DNA of 41,977 nt from Mesobacterium_A hydrothermale (GCF_035818635.1 NZ_JAYLLH010000021.1:1-41977), one strand, 5' to 3'; counted from the first letter of the stretch, positions 28,101-37,133 are shown. A program made the numbers and translations. Notes: generated by a model from the letters alone, not told the origin.

Positions 28101-31100
28101 CTGCATCGCCCGCAGTCAGGTATACTGTGGAAACGCCAACTGCGGCGATGTGATCGTCACCTTCCCCCCCGCGCACGGTTTCGACATCAGAAGATATCTT
28201 TCTGATGTCATCGTCAAAGTCCGTCGCAATAAGAACATCAATGTTTTCAATTGTATCGGTCCCGTCTGGGCCCTCCACCTCCCCATCCCCCGGCACGGAG
28301 TATTCATCGAGCGTGACAGTGATCGGGCCGGTAGAGCCCGAGTAGTCAACCACGTTCACCTCACCTGCCCCGGCACCACCGTCCAGCCAGTCGTCACCCA
28401 GCCCGCCGATCAGCGTGTCATTACCGCCGTTACCGCGGATCGTATCGTTGAAGTCGGTGCCGGTCAGATGTTCGTCGTCGCCGTCGCCGATCAGGCTGAT
28501 TTCGTCGGCCGGATCCGTGAACCCGGTCACGGTAAGCGCACCAAGATCGACCGTGGCCAGCGCATCGGCAAAAAGTTCGACCGCGTATTTGATATTCAGT
28601 CGTGCCCCACCGACGATTTCTGTGAAACCGGCGTTGAAGAACTGGTTGACATTGAACTGTGCGATCAGCCGATCAGTATAGGCACTGACTGTCGAAGACT
28701 GTTGCAGTTCGAACAACTCGAAGTCGGTCAGGCTGACAGGTCGGAAATCGCGCGGCACGCCTCTGTAAAAGTATCCGTCGGCCAGCAGCAGTGTATCGAC
28801 ATCCGCCCCGCCATCAAAAACGTCACCGGCGTTCAGCACGCTGGTCGTGGGTCCGACATCGATCGTATCGTTGCCAGCACCGCCGCGAACCGTATCCACA
28901 CCGGTACCGGCCAAGGAGTCGCTGAGAATATCGCCACTGAGGAGATCGTCGCCCTGACCGCCTTCGATCGAGTTGCTGCGCCAATCGCCTCGCAGCGTGT
29001 CGTTGTGATCCGAACCGATAATGTCCTCGATGTTTCGGATGGTATCCCAATTGCTGCCGCTACTGCCGATGCGGGCGGTAAGAGAGTATAGGCTATTGAG
29101 ATCGATGCTGTCTGCCGCGTCGGAAAAGTCGACAACATCGCGCAAGCCGCTCCCACCGTCGATATTTGCCCCACCAAAGCCGCCAAAGATGGTGTCATCG
29201 CCATCGCCACCGTTCAAGGAGTCTGCGCCGCCGTTGCCCCGGATCAGGTCATTGTTGTCACCGCCATCGATCACGTCGATCCCGGCATGACCGAACAGCG
29301 TATCATCCCCGCCCAGGCCATTCAGTTCGACGATTTCGACTTCGGACAGTTCGATCCTGAAATTGCCCAGGTTGAACCGTCGCAGGGTCAGGCCGCCGGT
29401 TTCATCGAAACCGACATTGTCGCCGTTCACCGCATCAAGGTTGGCGCGCAGGGTATCGTTGTTGTCGCCGCCGACAAACGTGTCCCAACCATCACCGTTG
29501 TTCCAGATCGCTAGATCGTTCCCAGCACCACCAAGAATCGTATCGCTGGAAGATCCGCCAAGCAGGGTGTCGTGGCCACCCCCACCACTGATCGAGTCGC
29601 TTCCAATGCCGCCATCAATGCTGTCGCGACCGGAATGGCCAATGACTGTGTCATTCCCGCCAAGAGCATTGATCTCGACCACCTCTACATCGGTCAGCGC
29701 AATCTGGAACGTGCCGCTGTTGTTGCGCTGGAAAATCAGGCCCGAGGTTTCATCGAACGAAACGTCATCCCCGAACCCGTCGGTCAGGGTCGCACGCAAC
29801 GTATCTTCCTGAGTGCCACCGTCGAACGAATCCGATCCGTCGCCATTGGTCCAGATGGCAAGGTCGTCACCCGCGTCGCCAACCAGGCTGTCAACGCCCC
29901 TGCCGCCAATCAGCGTGTCGTTACCTGCGCCGCCAATCAGGGTATCGTTGCCACCAAAACCCATCAGAGAGTCGTGATCTGCACCTCCATCAATTCGATC
30001 CCGCAGCGAATGACCCCGAAGCGTATCATCACCGCCAAGCCCATTGAGTTCGATGTTTTCCACGCCAAGCAGAGTCAGCTGGAGCGGAGCAAGATTGCTG
30101 CGCTCAATCACCTTTCCAACGGTTTCGCTGACTGAAACGTTGTCGCCAGACCCGTCCGCAAGATTCGCACGAAAGGTATCGGTGTCTGCCCCACCGTCGA
30201 TGGTTTCCGTGCCGTCGCCATCGCTCCAGATCAGCAGATCGTTGCCGCCCTCGCCACGCATCGTGTCGATGCCAAGGCCACCAGTGATCGTATCGTCACC
30301 CCCCCGACCTTCCAGAAGGTTGTCTTCGCCGTCGCCGGTGATCGAATCGGCAAGCGTCGTGCCGATCACGTTTTCGATTTCGTTTATGGAACCGATCAAG
30401 TACCCCCCGAGCAAATTGCGAACTTGCCCAGAAGCAAAGTCGATCGCCATACCGAAGTAAGCGAAACCACTTGCGTCGAACGTATCGGTTTCGGCGCCGC
30501 CATCGACCTCTCCGATTGCGTCGCTACCACCGAAAACGGCAATCGTGTCATTGCCTTCGTCACCTGCAGAGCGCGTCCCCACGCCGCCTGCGACGCTCAT
30601 GAGTTGGATCAGGTCATCACCAAGCCCCGCCGACACCGTCGCTGGAAAATTGCCGTGCAGGAAGGTGTCGGAATTGCTGCTGCCCCAAACCACATTGAAA
30701 CCATTAATGGAATCCGAGCCGTCAGCGCCTGAGACGGTGCCGTCCCAAAGGTCGACGTTCACGGGACCGATCGCGTTGGCATAGCTCAGCGTGTTTAAGC
30801 CAAACCCGCCAATCAACGTGTCGTCGCCAAGACCACCTTCGATCAGGTCATCGTCGGCCCCGCCGTCAATATAATCGTCAAGGCTGCTGCCGGTCAGCTG
30901 GTCGTTGCCGCCAAGACCATACAGCTGGAAGAATTCAATCTGGGTCGTCTGAAGGGTGAACAAGCTACCGTTGAACCGCTCCACATCCATGCCGGACCCG
31001 TTGGATTGAAGCGACACAACGTCGTCACCGCCGTTGTTCAGGTTTACCCGCAAAGTGTCGTCGTTCAGGCCGCCATTGATCGCGTCGTCGCCGTCACCAT

Positions 31101-34100
31101 CATTCCAGATGATCAGGTCCTCGCCGGAACCACCAAAGATCGCATCAGCGCCGCCGCCGCCCGAGATGGTGTCGTTGCCTCCATCTCCATCGATGACGTT
31201 GGCCAAGCCATTGCCGGTGATGGAATCGCCAAGCTGTGTACCGGCGACATCTTCGAAGTTCAGCAGCGACGACACCTGTGGCCCGCCAGCGCCCAGCACT
31301 TCGTGCTCGCCACCAGCAAGGTCAAGTCGCATACCATAGGCTGTCTGCGCGCGGGCATCGAACAGGTCGTGGTTGTCGCCCCCGTCAACGTCGCCGACGA
31401 AGTAACCGTTGACCGCAAGAATCGTATCGTTGCCCGAGCCGCCCTCCGACAGGGTTTGACCCGCCAACCCGATGGCAAACATCGTGTCGGCACCGATACC
31501 TGCGTGGATCGTGGAACCGGTTTCGCTGGTGAACGTATCGTCGTGATCACTGCCAAGAACCACTTCGAAGTCCGAAATCGAATCGGTCCCGTCTGCACCC
31601 GTCGCCACACCGGACTGAAGGTTGACAGTCACCGCACCGCTGGCGTTCACATAACTGACGGTGTCTTGGCCGTCCGTGCCACCGTCAAGGGTGTCGTCGC
31701 CCAAACCGCCTTCGATGAGATCATTCCCGCCATTGCCCAGGATGCTGTCGCGGTCGACAGAACCGATGATCGTTTCGAAAATGGTACCCCCGATGACAGA
31801 GACGTAGTCGTTCTCCAATCCCCAGTCATTGAAGCCATAGCCCGACATATCAAGCGAGGAGACGGCATTATCCATCACGATTTCCAGCACGTCCTGCGTG
31901 CGCCCGGCCCCGTTCGCCCCGTCGATCAACAATGTCGATGACAACTCAGTTGAAGAGTCGGTTTCCTGGACGCTCAGGCTCAGTTTCAAGACAGACCCAG
32001 CGGCCAGCCCGGAATAGTAGTCGAACTCGATCTCTTCGATCGATCCCAGCTGCACGCGGGTCGAGCTCATATCCGTGGTATTCGAAACAAGGATCTTGTC
32101 GTCACCTGCGCCGCCACGCAACGTATCAAAGGCGGAACCAGACCCGGCCACGACAAACGTGTCGTTGCCGTCGTTGCCCTCGATCGAATCCTGGATCGAA
32201 GAGCCGGTAAAGGTTTCGGCGCTTCCGTCCCCGATGATATAAATGTAGTCGTCGCTGCCCGAAGTATCGAAGCCAGAAATCGCAACGCCACTCAGGTCCA
32301 CCGTCGTCGCAGTGTCCATATAGAGCTGCAGGATATAGTCCAGCGTGGTGTGGCCATAGCCAAAGATCTCGCTAAAGCCAGACCCCGTCCACTGGTTGAC
32401 GTTCATCTGCGCGATCAGGTCACCAGACGCGGGCGTTCCGTTCTCCCGGAACACGATCTGTTCCAAAGACGTCAGGGTGACGTTCCGGAAATCCTTGGTG
32501 TGAGGCGCAGAGCCGTTCACCCACAGGGTATCGACGCCCGATCCGCCGTCATAGATTTCACCTGCAACGATGTGATCTGAGGAGTTGCCGGGGCGCAGCG
32601 TGTCGTTGCCGATGCCGCCGCGCAGCGTGTCCTGCCCGCCGTCCCCGACAAGGCTGTCGTTGCCATTCGCCCCGTCGATGGAGCTGTCGAGGTCGCCACC
32701 ATAGACGGTGTCGTTGTTGCTAGAGCCAAGGAAGTCTTCAAAATTGCTGATCGAGTCGCCGGTCGCATCACCGCCGCCGGCGGTGTTGTTTTCAAGATTG
32801 ACAACCACGCCGGCAATTGAGTTTTCATAGCTCAGAACATCATGGGTGCCGCCGCCGCCATTCAGCGAATCCGACCCTGTACCGCCTTCGATCGTGTCGT
32901 TGCCGTTGGCACCAAGGATCGTGTCATTGCCCGATCCACCGGACAGGATGTCGGCATAGGTCGATCCGCTCGGGTCGGCTTGTGTGTTGCCATAGATCCG
33001 GTCAGCGCCGCCGCCGCCGTTGATCGTGTCGGTGGACAAGCCGCCCTCGATGGTGTCGCGGACGCTGGAACCGATGATCTCTTCGTAGCCGCCTGAACCG
33101 TAGATGCGGAACCCATCGTTGATCCCGCTCAAGCCGCTGATCGTCAGCCCGGACAGGTCGATATCCTGACCCGAACTCAGGAAGATCTCGGTGATGAACG
33201 CACCGGTGTGGGTTTCGGCGGTGACGTTGTCGAACGCCCACTGAGAACCGGTAAACTGGGCCGACACAACCGCGGTGCCGGTGTACTGCGTGTCATAATA
33301 CAGCCGCTCCAGCCCGCTGACCGTTGTGTTGCGGAAATTGAACGTGCCGCTGCCACTCGGGAAAATCTGCAACACGTCATAGTTGGCGCCGCCGTCATAA
33401 ATCTCTCCGGATACGACGTCGTTGCTGCCGGAATTGTAGATTTGCAGCCAGTCATTCCCGGCCTCGCCACGCAACGTATCCCGACCTTCGTCACCTTCCA
33501 GCGTGTCGCCGCCGGTCCCGCCGTAAAGCTCGTCGTCGCCGGTTCCGGCGTTCAAACGGTCGCCGCCGTCCGACCCGATCAACAGGTCATCCCCGGCATT
33601 GCCGTTCAGAGTGTTGTTGTTTTCGTTCCCGATCAGGATGTCGCCAAGGCTGCTGCCGGTGCCGACCTCGATATTGGTTTGGTGCGCCGCAGTGGCATAC
33701 AGATCCGCAACGATGTAATATCCGCCAATATCGGCGACGCCGAAGTTGTTGAATACGCGGCTGCCGAACCCGCCGGCGTGCCAGTCATCCAGCAACAGAT
33801 CGTTGCGCAACTCGCTGGCCGTGGCCAAAGGCAACAGCGTGTTGAAATAGGTCGAGCTGTTCAAAGTGTTGATGATCGACGTCACATGCGCGGGATCGCT
33901 GCTCTGATTCAGCGTAGCGTTGTTCAGGTTGATCAGGGCATGCTTGCTGCCGGAATACTTGATCTCGTCCGTGCCGCCGGTGTCATGGATGGCATAGAAC
34001 GCCCGACCGATCGACACCGTACCATTGCTGCCGTCACGGTCCAGTGCTGTGGCCCCCGGATCGGTCAGGGTGTAGGTGGTGTTGGTGGAATTGTGCCCCG

Positions 34101-35640
34101 ACGATCCGTAAAGATAGAAGAACCCGGCAAAATCCAGCACCATCGGTGTGACGGCAAGGCCAAAGGCGCTGCTGTTGTTGTTGATCTCCAGGCCCGCGCG
34201 TTCATAGGACATGATCGTGTAACGATCATTGTCCAGAACGTTTTCCCCTGCACCTGTGTTGTTGTCCGTTGTCCAGGTCCCGGTACCGTTGCCGCCATCA
34301 TGCGGATGGCCAAAGCCAAGCGCGTGCATGATCTCGTGCATCGTGGTGTGCAACCGGTTCGAGCCACCGCCCACTTCGGGATCCGTCGACATGGCAAGTT
34401 CATTGCCGCTCGTGCCATTGGAATTTTCCAGCGTACCCAGATGCACGAAGGTTTCGAAGATCTCGCTCGCGGTCTGGGTTGCCTTGGGGTTGTTGCCGGG
34501 AAATTCGCCTCGGCCGAAAGCGTCGTAGTCGCTGAACGCCATCAGCTTGATGTCGGTCGCATTATCGGTGAACCCGGACGATTCCGAGAAAAGCAGACCA
34601 GAGATGTCTTCGTACAGGTTGAACGCATAGCGGATGTCAGCGCGCAGTTCGACGAGGTTGTTGCCGTCACCGGTGCCGCTTTCAAGGTTCTGGTGTGTTG
34701 CAGAAGATCCCTTGTTCGTAAACGACACGCCATTCGCGGTGAAGTGGGTCCATTCAGCGGCGCTGCCATCAGACATTGCCCAGGTCAGACTGGGTGTCGA
34801 GGATTCATCCCACTTGTTCGGGCCCACGATGCCAGCAATCAGGGTATTTCCCGGCGACGGGTTGGCCTGTGTGGCAGAGTCTCCGTAGATGTCCGAACCG
34901 CCGTCGGAAGCGCCCGAATAGCAGTAATAGCAGCAACAGCCGGCAATTTCGTCCAGCGGCTGTGACTCGGCGGAATCGCCCACTGCGGCCATCAATGCCT
35001 GCGCGCTGGCCACCTGTTGTTCTTCCAGAACCGCTGCCGATGCGGTTTCGGAAAAGCTGATGTGCCAGACTTCCGGGCTGTCAGCCTGGGCGTAGGCGGC
35101 CGCGTGTGTCGTGACCTGCGCGGAAAGGGCCGCCACGGCATCGCCGGATTGGTGCGTATCCTGGACCTGCTGCAGCGATGTGGCGTTGGCTGCGGCGCGC
35201 AAGGGCTGCGCCATGTCCGCCTGACCATCATCGACGGTATCCACGTCTTTCTGAACCGCCACTGTCTGCGGAACCGATGGCTTGGCAGGTGCCGGGTCTG
35301 CCGCCGCATCTTCGGTTTCGGATTCGGTTTCGGATTTGGTTTCGGCTTGATCGCCTTGCTCACCCTGATCGGTTTGCGCTTTGGCAGCGTCCGCCTGCTC
35401 TGCGCTGCCTTCGCCGGTTTCTTCGTCTTCCGATGGCAGAACTGCCATCTCGTCTTCCGGGTCTTCGACTGCAACGAACTTGGTCGGAAAAGCAGAAAGT
35501 TCGGTCGGCAGGAACGGAACGGGCAGAATCAGAAAGCGGAATTGTCTCTTTCTCGGGATGTCATTCGGCAAGACGTAAACTCCAGAAACGTGAAAGGCGT
35601 GGGTAGAAATGTGGAAATGGTATGCGAAACTCGGCATCAT
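25147..35640 (-). CDS. Giant M10-like metalloprotease with RTX repeats and nine lectin-like units
   Basis: The protein has 3497 residues. In order: an N-terminal 60 residues without a Sec signal; an acidic Glu/Asp/Gln-rich linker (about 60-125); a CCCYYC cluster (235-240) holding the only cysteines; a serralysin-like zinc protease domain (about 250-640) with HEIMHALGFGHP (435-446) and a Met-turn YTIMSYERAG (474-483); RTX nonapeptide repeats (about 658-2623) broken by longer repeat families; and three C-terminal modules of three units each (2678-3497). The zinc ligands His435, His439 and His445 and catalytic Glu436 are intact, so activity is likely. RTX tracts fold on binding calcium outside the cell; type I secretion is the expected route, but no transporter genes are nearby and the C terminus lies in the lectin-like array. 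The start at 35640 (MMPSF) is weakly supported by GGGG upstream; ATG 35637 is an alternative. Composition is less GC-rich than the neighbours. A surface or secreted calcium-dependent protease with a glycan-binding tail is the inference. Confidence 0.85.
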   Translation of the reverse strand: MMPSFAYHFHISTHAFHVSGVYVLPNDIPRKRQFRFLILPVPFLPTELSAFPTKFVAVEDPEDEMAVLPSEDEETGEGSAEQADAAKAQTDQGEQGDQAETKSETESETEDAAADPAPAKPSVPQTVAVQKDVDTVDDGQADMAQPLRAAANATSLQQVQDTHQSGDAVAALSAQVTTHAAAYAQADSPEVWHISFSETASAAVLEEQQVASAQALMAAVGDSAESQPLDEIAGCCCYYCYSGASDGGSDIYGDSATQANPSPGNTLIAGIVGPNKWDESSTPSLTWAMSDGSAAEWTHFTANGVSFTNKGSSATHQNLESGTGDGNNLVELRADIRYAFNLYEDISGLLFSESSGFTDNATDIKLMAFSDYDAFGRGEFPGNNPKATQTASEIFETFVHLGTLENSNGTSGNELAMSTDPEVGGGSNRLHTTMHEIMHALGFGHPHDGGNGTGTWTTDNNTGAGENVLDNDRYTIMSYERAGLEINNNSSAFGLAVTPMVLDFAGFFYLYGSSGHNSTNTTYTLTDPGATALDRDGSNGTVSIGRAFYAIHDTGGTDEIKYSGSKHALINLNNATLNQSSDPAHVTSIINTLNSSTYFNTLLPLATASELRNDLLLDDWHAGGFGSRVFNNFGVADIGGYYIVADLYATAAHQTNIEVGTGSSLGDILIGNENNNTLNGNAGDDLLIGSDGGDRLNAGTGDDELYGGTGGDTLEGDEGRDTLRGEAGNDWLQIYNSGSNDVVSGEIYDGGANYDVLQIFPSGSGTFNFRNTTVSGLERLYYDTQYTGTAVVSAQFTGSQWAFDNVTAETHTGAFITEIFLSSGQDIDLSGLTISGLSGINDGFRIYGSGGYEEIIGSSVRDTIEGGLSTDTINGGGGADRIYGNTQADPSGSTYADILSGGSGNDTILGANGNDTIEGGTGSDSLNGGGGTHDVLSYENSIAGVVVNLENNTAGGGDATGDSISNFEDFLGSSNNDTVYGGDLDSSIDGANGNDSLVGDGGQDTLRGGIGNDTLRPGNSSDHIVAGEIYDGGSGVDTLWVNGSAPHTKDFRNVTLTSLEQIVFRENGTPASGDLIAQMNVNQWTGSGFSEIFGYGHTTLDYILQLYMDTATTVDLSGVAISGFDTSGSDDYIYIIGDGSAETFTGSSIQDSIEGNDGNDTFVVAGSGSAFDTLRGGAGDDKILVSNTTDMSSTRVQLGSIEEIEFDYYSGLAAGSVLKLSLSVQETDSSTELSSTLLIDGANGAGRTQDVLEIVMDNAVSSLDMSGYGFNDWGLENDYVSVIGGTIFETIIGSVDRDSILGNGGNDLIEGGLGDDTLDGGTDGQDTVSYVNASGAVTVNLQSGVATGADGTDSISDFEVVLGSDHDDTFTSETGSTIHAGIGADTMFAIGLAGQTLSEGGSGNDTILAVNGYFVGDVDGGDNHDLFDARAQTAYGMRLDLAGGEHEVLGAGGPQVSSLLNFEDVAGTQLGDSITGNGLANVIDGDGGNDTISGGGGADAIFGGSGEDLIIWNDGDGDDAINGGLNDDTLRVNLNNGGDDVVSLQSNGSGMDVERFNGSLFTLQTTQIEFFQLYGLGGNDQLTGSSLDDYIDGGADDDLIEGGLGDDTLIGGFGLNTLSYANAIGPVNVDLWDGTVSGADGSDSINGFNVVWGSSNSDTFLHGNFPATVSAGLGDDLIQLMSVAGGVGTRSAGDEGNDTIAVFGGSDAIGEVDGGAETDTFDASGFAYFGMAIDFASGQVRNLLGGYLIGSINEIENVIGTTLADSITGDGEDNLLEGRGGDDTITGGLGIDTMRGEGGNDLLIWSDGDGTETIDGGADTDTFRANLADGSGDNVSVSETVGKVIERSNLAPLQLTLLGVENIELNGLGGDDTLRGHSLRDRIDGGADHDSLMGFGGNDTLIGGAGNDTLIGGRGVDSLVGDAGDDLAIWTNGDGSDSFDGGTQEDTLRATLTDGFGDDVSFDETSGLIFQRNNSGTFQIALTDVEVVEINALGGNDTVIGHSGRDSIDGGIGSDSISGGGGHDTLLGGSSSDTILGGAGNDLAIWNNGDGWDTFVGGDNNDTLRANLDAVNGDNVGFDETGGLTLRRFNLGNFRIELSEVEIVELNGLGGDDTLFGHAGIDVIDGGDNNDLIRGNGGADSLNGGDGDDTIFGGFGGANIDGGSGLRDVVDFSDAADSIDLNSLYSLTARIGSSGSNWDTIRNIEDIIGSDHNDTLRGDWRSNSIEGGQGDDLLSGDILSDSLAGTGVDTVRGGAGNDTIDVGPTTSVLNAGDVFDGGADVDTLLLADGYFYRGVPRDFRPVSLTDFELFELQQSSTVSAYTDRLIAQFNVNQFFNAGFTEIVGGARLNIKYAVELFADALATVDLGALTVTGFTDPADEISLIGDGDDEHLTGTDFNDTIRGNGGNDTLIGGLGDDWLDGGAGAGEVNVVDYSGSTGPITVTLDEYSVPGDGEVEGPDGTDTIENIDVLIATDFDDDIRKISSDVETVRGGEGDDHIAAVGVSTVYLTAGDAGNDTIYAVDGFYIGDVDGGADVDTFDVSRAEAAMRIDMAAQEHQLYQDIAQLLNFEHIIGTEYSDTIVGDAGDNDLEGRGGDDTFTGGSGADRFVYNLSSGGDDVITDFEVGRDKIHIDYFGAMPSVGERNGNALISLGGTMIELQGINRDQVSEDFFSYDIAQSGSVQVSHLETLVSLDRTFMDPVVFAKTTSTSGAAPVIVRISDIQNNQFSIALQEPNSDNGIHAFEEVSWLAIEAGQWELEDGTRIEVGNYDSDLMSTAGFEDVLFTEGMFNQTPAVLSQVQTDNDSDWVITRQRDANDDGVQITMQEEQALIAGSHGVESIGWMAMERASGTWNGRQYQSGATGDTVNHVGVTSSFADPFAEAPELLTSLSRYDGADPTYARADNVTGTGFDVFAQEETSADAEINHTPEDVDFLALAGSGLLSARKSQPVIAEYGTVSARHLTTIVNLENDFLNPVVLASVMTENEAEPVAVRISAVEGDYFELRLQEPSNTPSSHTPETVSWMVVEAGRWQLSDGTVFEAGMLESSKLSPQGVEQVSFGRGQFDTTPAILSQVQTLNGTDWVTTRQTNASTTGFELTMQEEENLLATPHASERIGWLAWESGDSAVQDELFDVGNTGRVVSNANHTETFSQSFASAPTVLTQLSTLFGQDPTSARTKSVTATDFTVAAEEETSFDPELSHTTEIVDFIALTGDGRIEGSAFAPVIAAIGQATLNDASGTISLGHDFINPVIFALPASQVGSQPAIVRITDVTSNAFTAYIQEPNNEDGTHIAETFSWMAIEAGTWMLEDGTRLAAGEMDTALLTSAGFESLTFGAAFDSAPVVMSQVQTNNGADYVVTRQDNITGTGMNIALQEEEALNGGGHAVETVGWFAIEGGNGSWNGNPFEARMLDDAVDEDFDTFQFTQSFGSAPNMLAGLASYNGEDPASLRYQNLTNTGVDLRVMEDTSLDAETLHIYEDAALFALEGSGLLTGFEWAI
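25150..27606 (-). repeat. Three tandem ~275-residue modules, each of three ~90-residue units
   Basis: Module boundaries fall near 26800 and 25970. In each module unit a has NPV(V/I)-type strands, VRI, LQEP and SW(L/M)AIEAG-W-L-DGT. Unit b has PA(V/I)LSQVQT, W/Y-V-TRQ, MQEE and E-IGW-A-E. Unit c has AP-LL-LS, DPT-AR, EETS-D-E and VDF(L/I)AL-G-G. All units share the pattern F-P-x-V, R, G(F/V), (E)E and (W/F)xA, which resembles the H-type (discoidin II/HPA-like) lectin fold. The third module ends exactly at the protein C terminus. Confidence 0.8.
27770..33665 (-). repeat. RTX calcium-binding region with interspersed long repeats
   Basis: Dozens of GGxGxD-type nonapeptides form parallel beta-roll blocks. 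Between them are at least three families of longer repeats. One, of about 130 residues (near 33080-33420, 32190-32570, 31740-32140 and 28440-28830), ends in (F)TGSS-D-IEG. A second, of about 80 residues (near 30860-31110, 29975-30230, 29600-29850 and 29260-29505), contains GDG-D-GG, TLRANL and ELNGLGGDDTL. A third has the pattern GDVDGG-D-FD followed by an NFE-GT-DSI block (three copies). Divergence between copies shows these are old duplications. Confidence 0.8.
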
Positions 35641-35936
35641 TGATACCCCAGAATAAGGCGCTGTGGATATTTGCGGGTTTTCCAAAGCAACCGCGGTAAG
35701 AGTTGGGCAGCGAACAAGCAGCGGCTGGTGGCTTTCAACTTATGCGTGCTGTTAATTCTCCAAACACCCCAATAGGTGAATGCCCGGGAATCATGCACCC
35801 GGCCCTCACCCCGTTTGCAACCGTTCACGCTTGACGCACCGTGACTGTCGTGCGCCTGTCGCATCAACGCCCCCACGGTCAGAGAGCGTCACGTGCCGCA
35901 CACCCAAGCCTTTCCTGCCACACGCGCGTCGCACCG
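35641..35936. other. Divergent promoter region between giant RTX gene and MFS gene
   Basis: This is 296 bases with a less GC-rich core around 35690-35790 that should hold promoters for both directions. I see no convincing -35/-10 pair and no gene. CACC-AATAGGTG near 35766-35779 forms a small inverted repeat of unknown meaning. Confidence 0.4.
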
Positions 35937-37133
35937 ATGACCGCCCGGCTTGTGCCATATGTCCCCGCGATCGGTCTGGGGATCACACAGATCGTCGGAT
36001 ATGGCGCGTTGATGTATGCCTATGCAGTGCTGCTTCCGCACATGGCGGACGATCTGTCGATGTCGCTTTCGACGGTGTTTGGCATCCTGTCTCTGGGCCT
36101 GTTTTTCGGCGGGCTGCTGTCGCCGATATCGGGCACATTGGTCGACCGCTATAGCGGGCGCTGGGTGATGACGCTGGGGTCTGTCGCGGCAGCGGCCGCG
36201 CTGATGCTGCTATCGCAGGTCACCGGGCCAAAGGGGCTGTTCGCAGCGATCCTGTTTGCCGAAGGCGCAGGGATGTTCGTACTTTACAACGTCGCGTTCG
36301 CGTCCCTGACGCGGTTGGACAGCGACGTGCCCGCCCCGCGCGCGATTTCCATTGTCACGCTCTTCGGTGGCGTCGCATCGACGATCTTCTGGCCGCTGAC
36401 ACTGACGCTGGACGGCTGGCTGGGCTGGCGCGACAGTTGGCTGGTGCTGGGCGCGATGGTGCTGCTGATCTGCGTGCCGATCCATTTTCTGGTTCTGCGC
36501 GGCCCGGCCCAGGACATCGGAGTGGGGCGCACCGGAAAAAGCAATGACTGGCCCGAGCTGACCGGCAAAGCCCGACGACAGGGCATGCTTTGGATGATGG
36601 TATCGTTTATCTGGTCCGGCTATGTCCCCGGCGCCATCATGGCGCTGTGGGTGACCAACGTTCAGGACCTGGGCCACACCGCCGCCGCGGCAGCCTTTGC
36701 CGGGGCGGTGATCGGGCCTTTCAAGACCGTCGGCCGATTTTTCGAGATGCTGGTCAGCCGCAACATGTACCCGATGGTGACCTATGTTCTCAGCCTTGGG
36801 CTGATGGGTTCGGGGCTGGTGGTCATCCTGACCTTTGGGTTCAGCTTTGCAGGCATGGTGACCGCTGCGGCGCTTTATGGCATGGGCGACGGGATCAAGA
36901 CGATCGCACGCGGCACACTGCCGCTGGCCCTGTTCGGGGCCAAAGGCTATGGCACGCGTCTGGGCTGGATCGCCTTCGTGTCGATGGCGGTCAATGCCTC
37001 TGCGCCCTTTGCTTTCGCCTGGGCGACGCAGGTATTTGGTGGCTGGTGGTCCTTTGCCGCGATGTTGGCCTGCCTGTGCGCGGCAGTGCTGACCTATCTG
37101 CTGATCCCCGACCCCCGCAAAGCGGGTGTCTGA
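35937..37133 (+). CDS. MFS transporter
   Basis: The 398-residue inner-membrane protein is a 12-helix major facilitator: hydrophobic segments are regularly spaced and the loop between helices 2 and 3 holds GGLLSPISGTLVDRYSGR, the MFS signature loop. The start at 35937 (MTARLVPYVPAIGLG) begins close to the first helix; an upstream in-frame ATG would add 32 arginine- and histidine-rich residues. The closest described type is the monocarboxylate/OFA-like branch, but the substrate cannot be told. It precedes the glucosylglycerate phosphorylase on the same strand after 131 bases with its own regulatory signals between, so linkage of function is uncertain. Confidence 0.85.
   Translation: MTARLVPYVPAIGLGITQIVGYGALMYAYAVLLPHMADDLSMSLSTVFGILSLGLFFGGLLSPISGTLVDRYSGRWVMTLGSVAAAAALMLLSQVTGPKGLFAAILFAEGAGMFVLYNVAFASLTRLDSDVPAPRAISIVTLFGGVASTIFWPLTLTLDGWLGWRDSWLVLGAMVLLICVPIHFLVLRGPAQDIGVGRTGKSNDWPELTGKARRQGMLWMMVSFIWSGYVPGAIMALWVTNVQDLGHTAAAAAFAGAVIGPFKTVGRFFEMLVSRNMYPMVTYVLSLGLMGSGLVVILTFGFSFAGMVTAAALYGMGDGIKTIARGTLPLALFGAKGYGTRLGWIAFVSMAVNASAPFAFAWATQVFGGWWSFAAMLACLCAAVLTYLLIPDPRKAGV

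Noticed and set aside
33208..34965. Long plus-strand open frame (585 codons) opposite the giant gene, and several similar ones at 27970-29091 and 31006-31941
   Set aside because: They are antisense shadows caused by the codon bias of Gly/Asp-rich repeats; they have no family features and no plausible ribosome sites, while the minus frame has clear domains.
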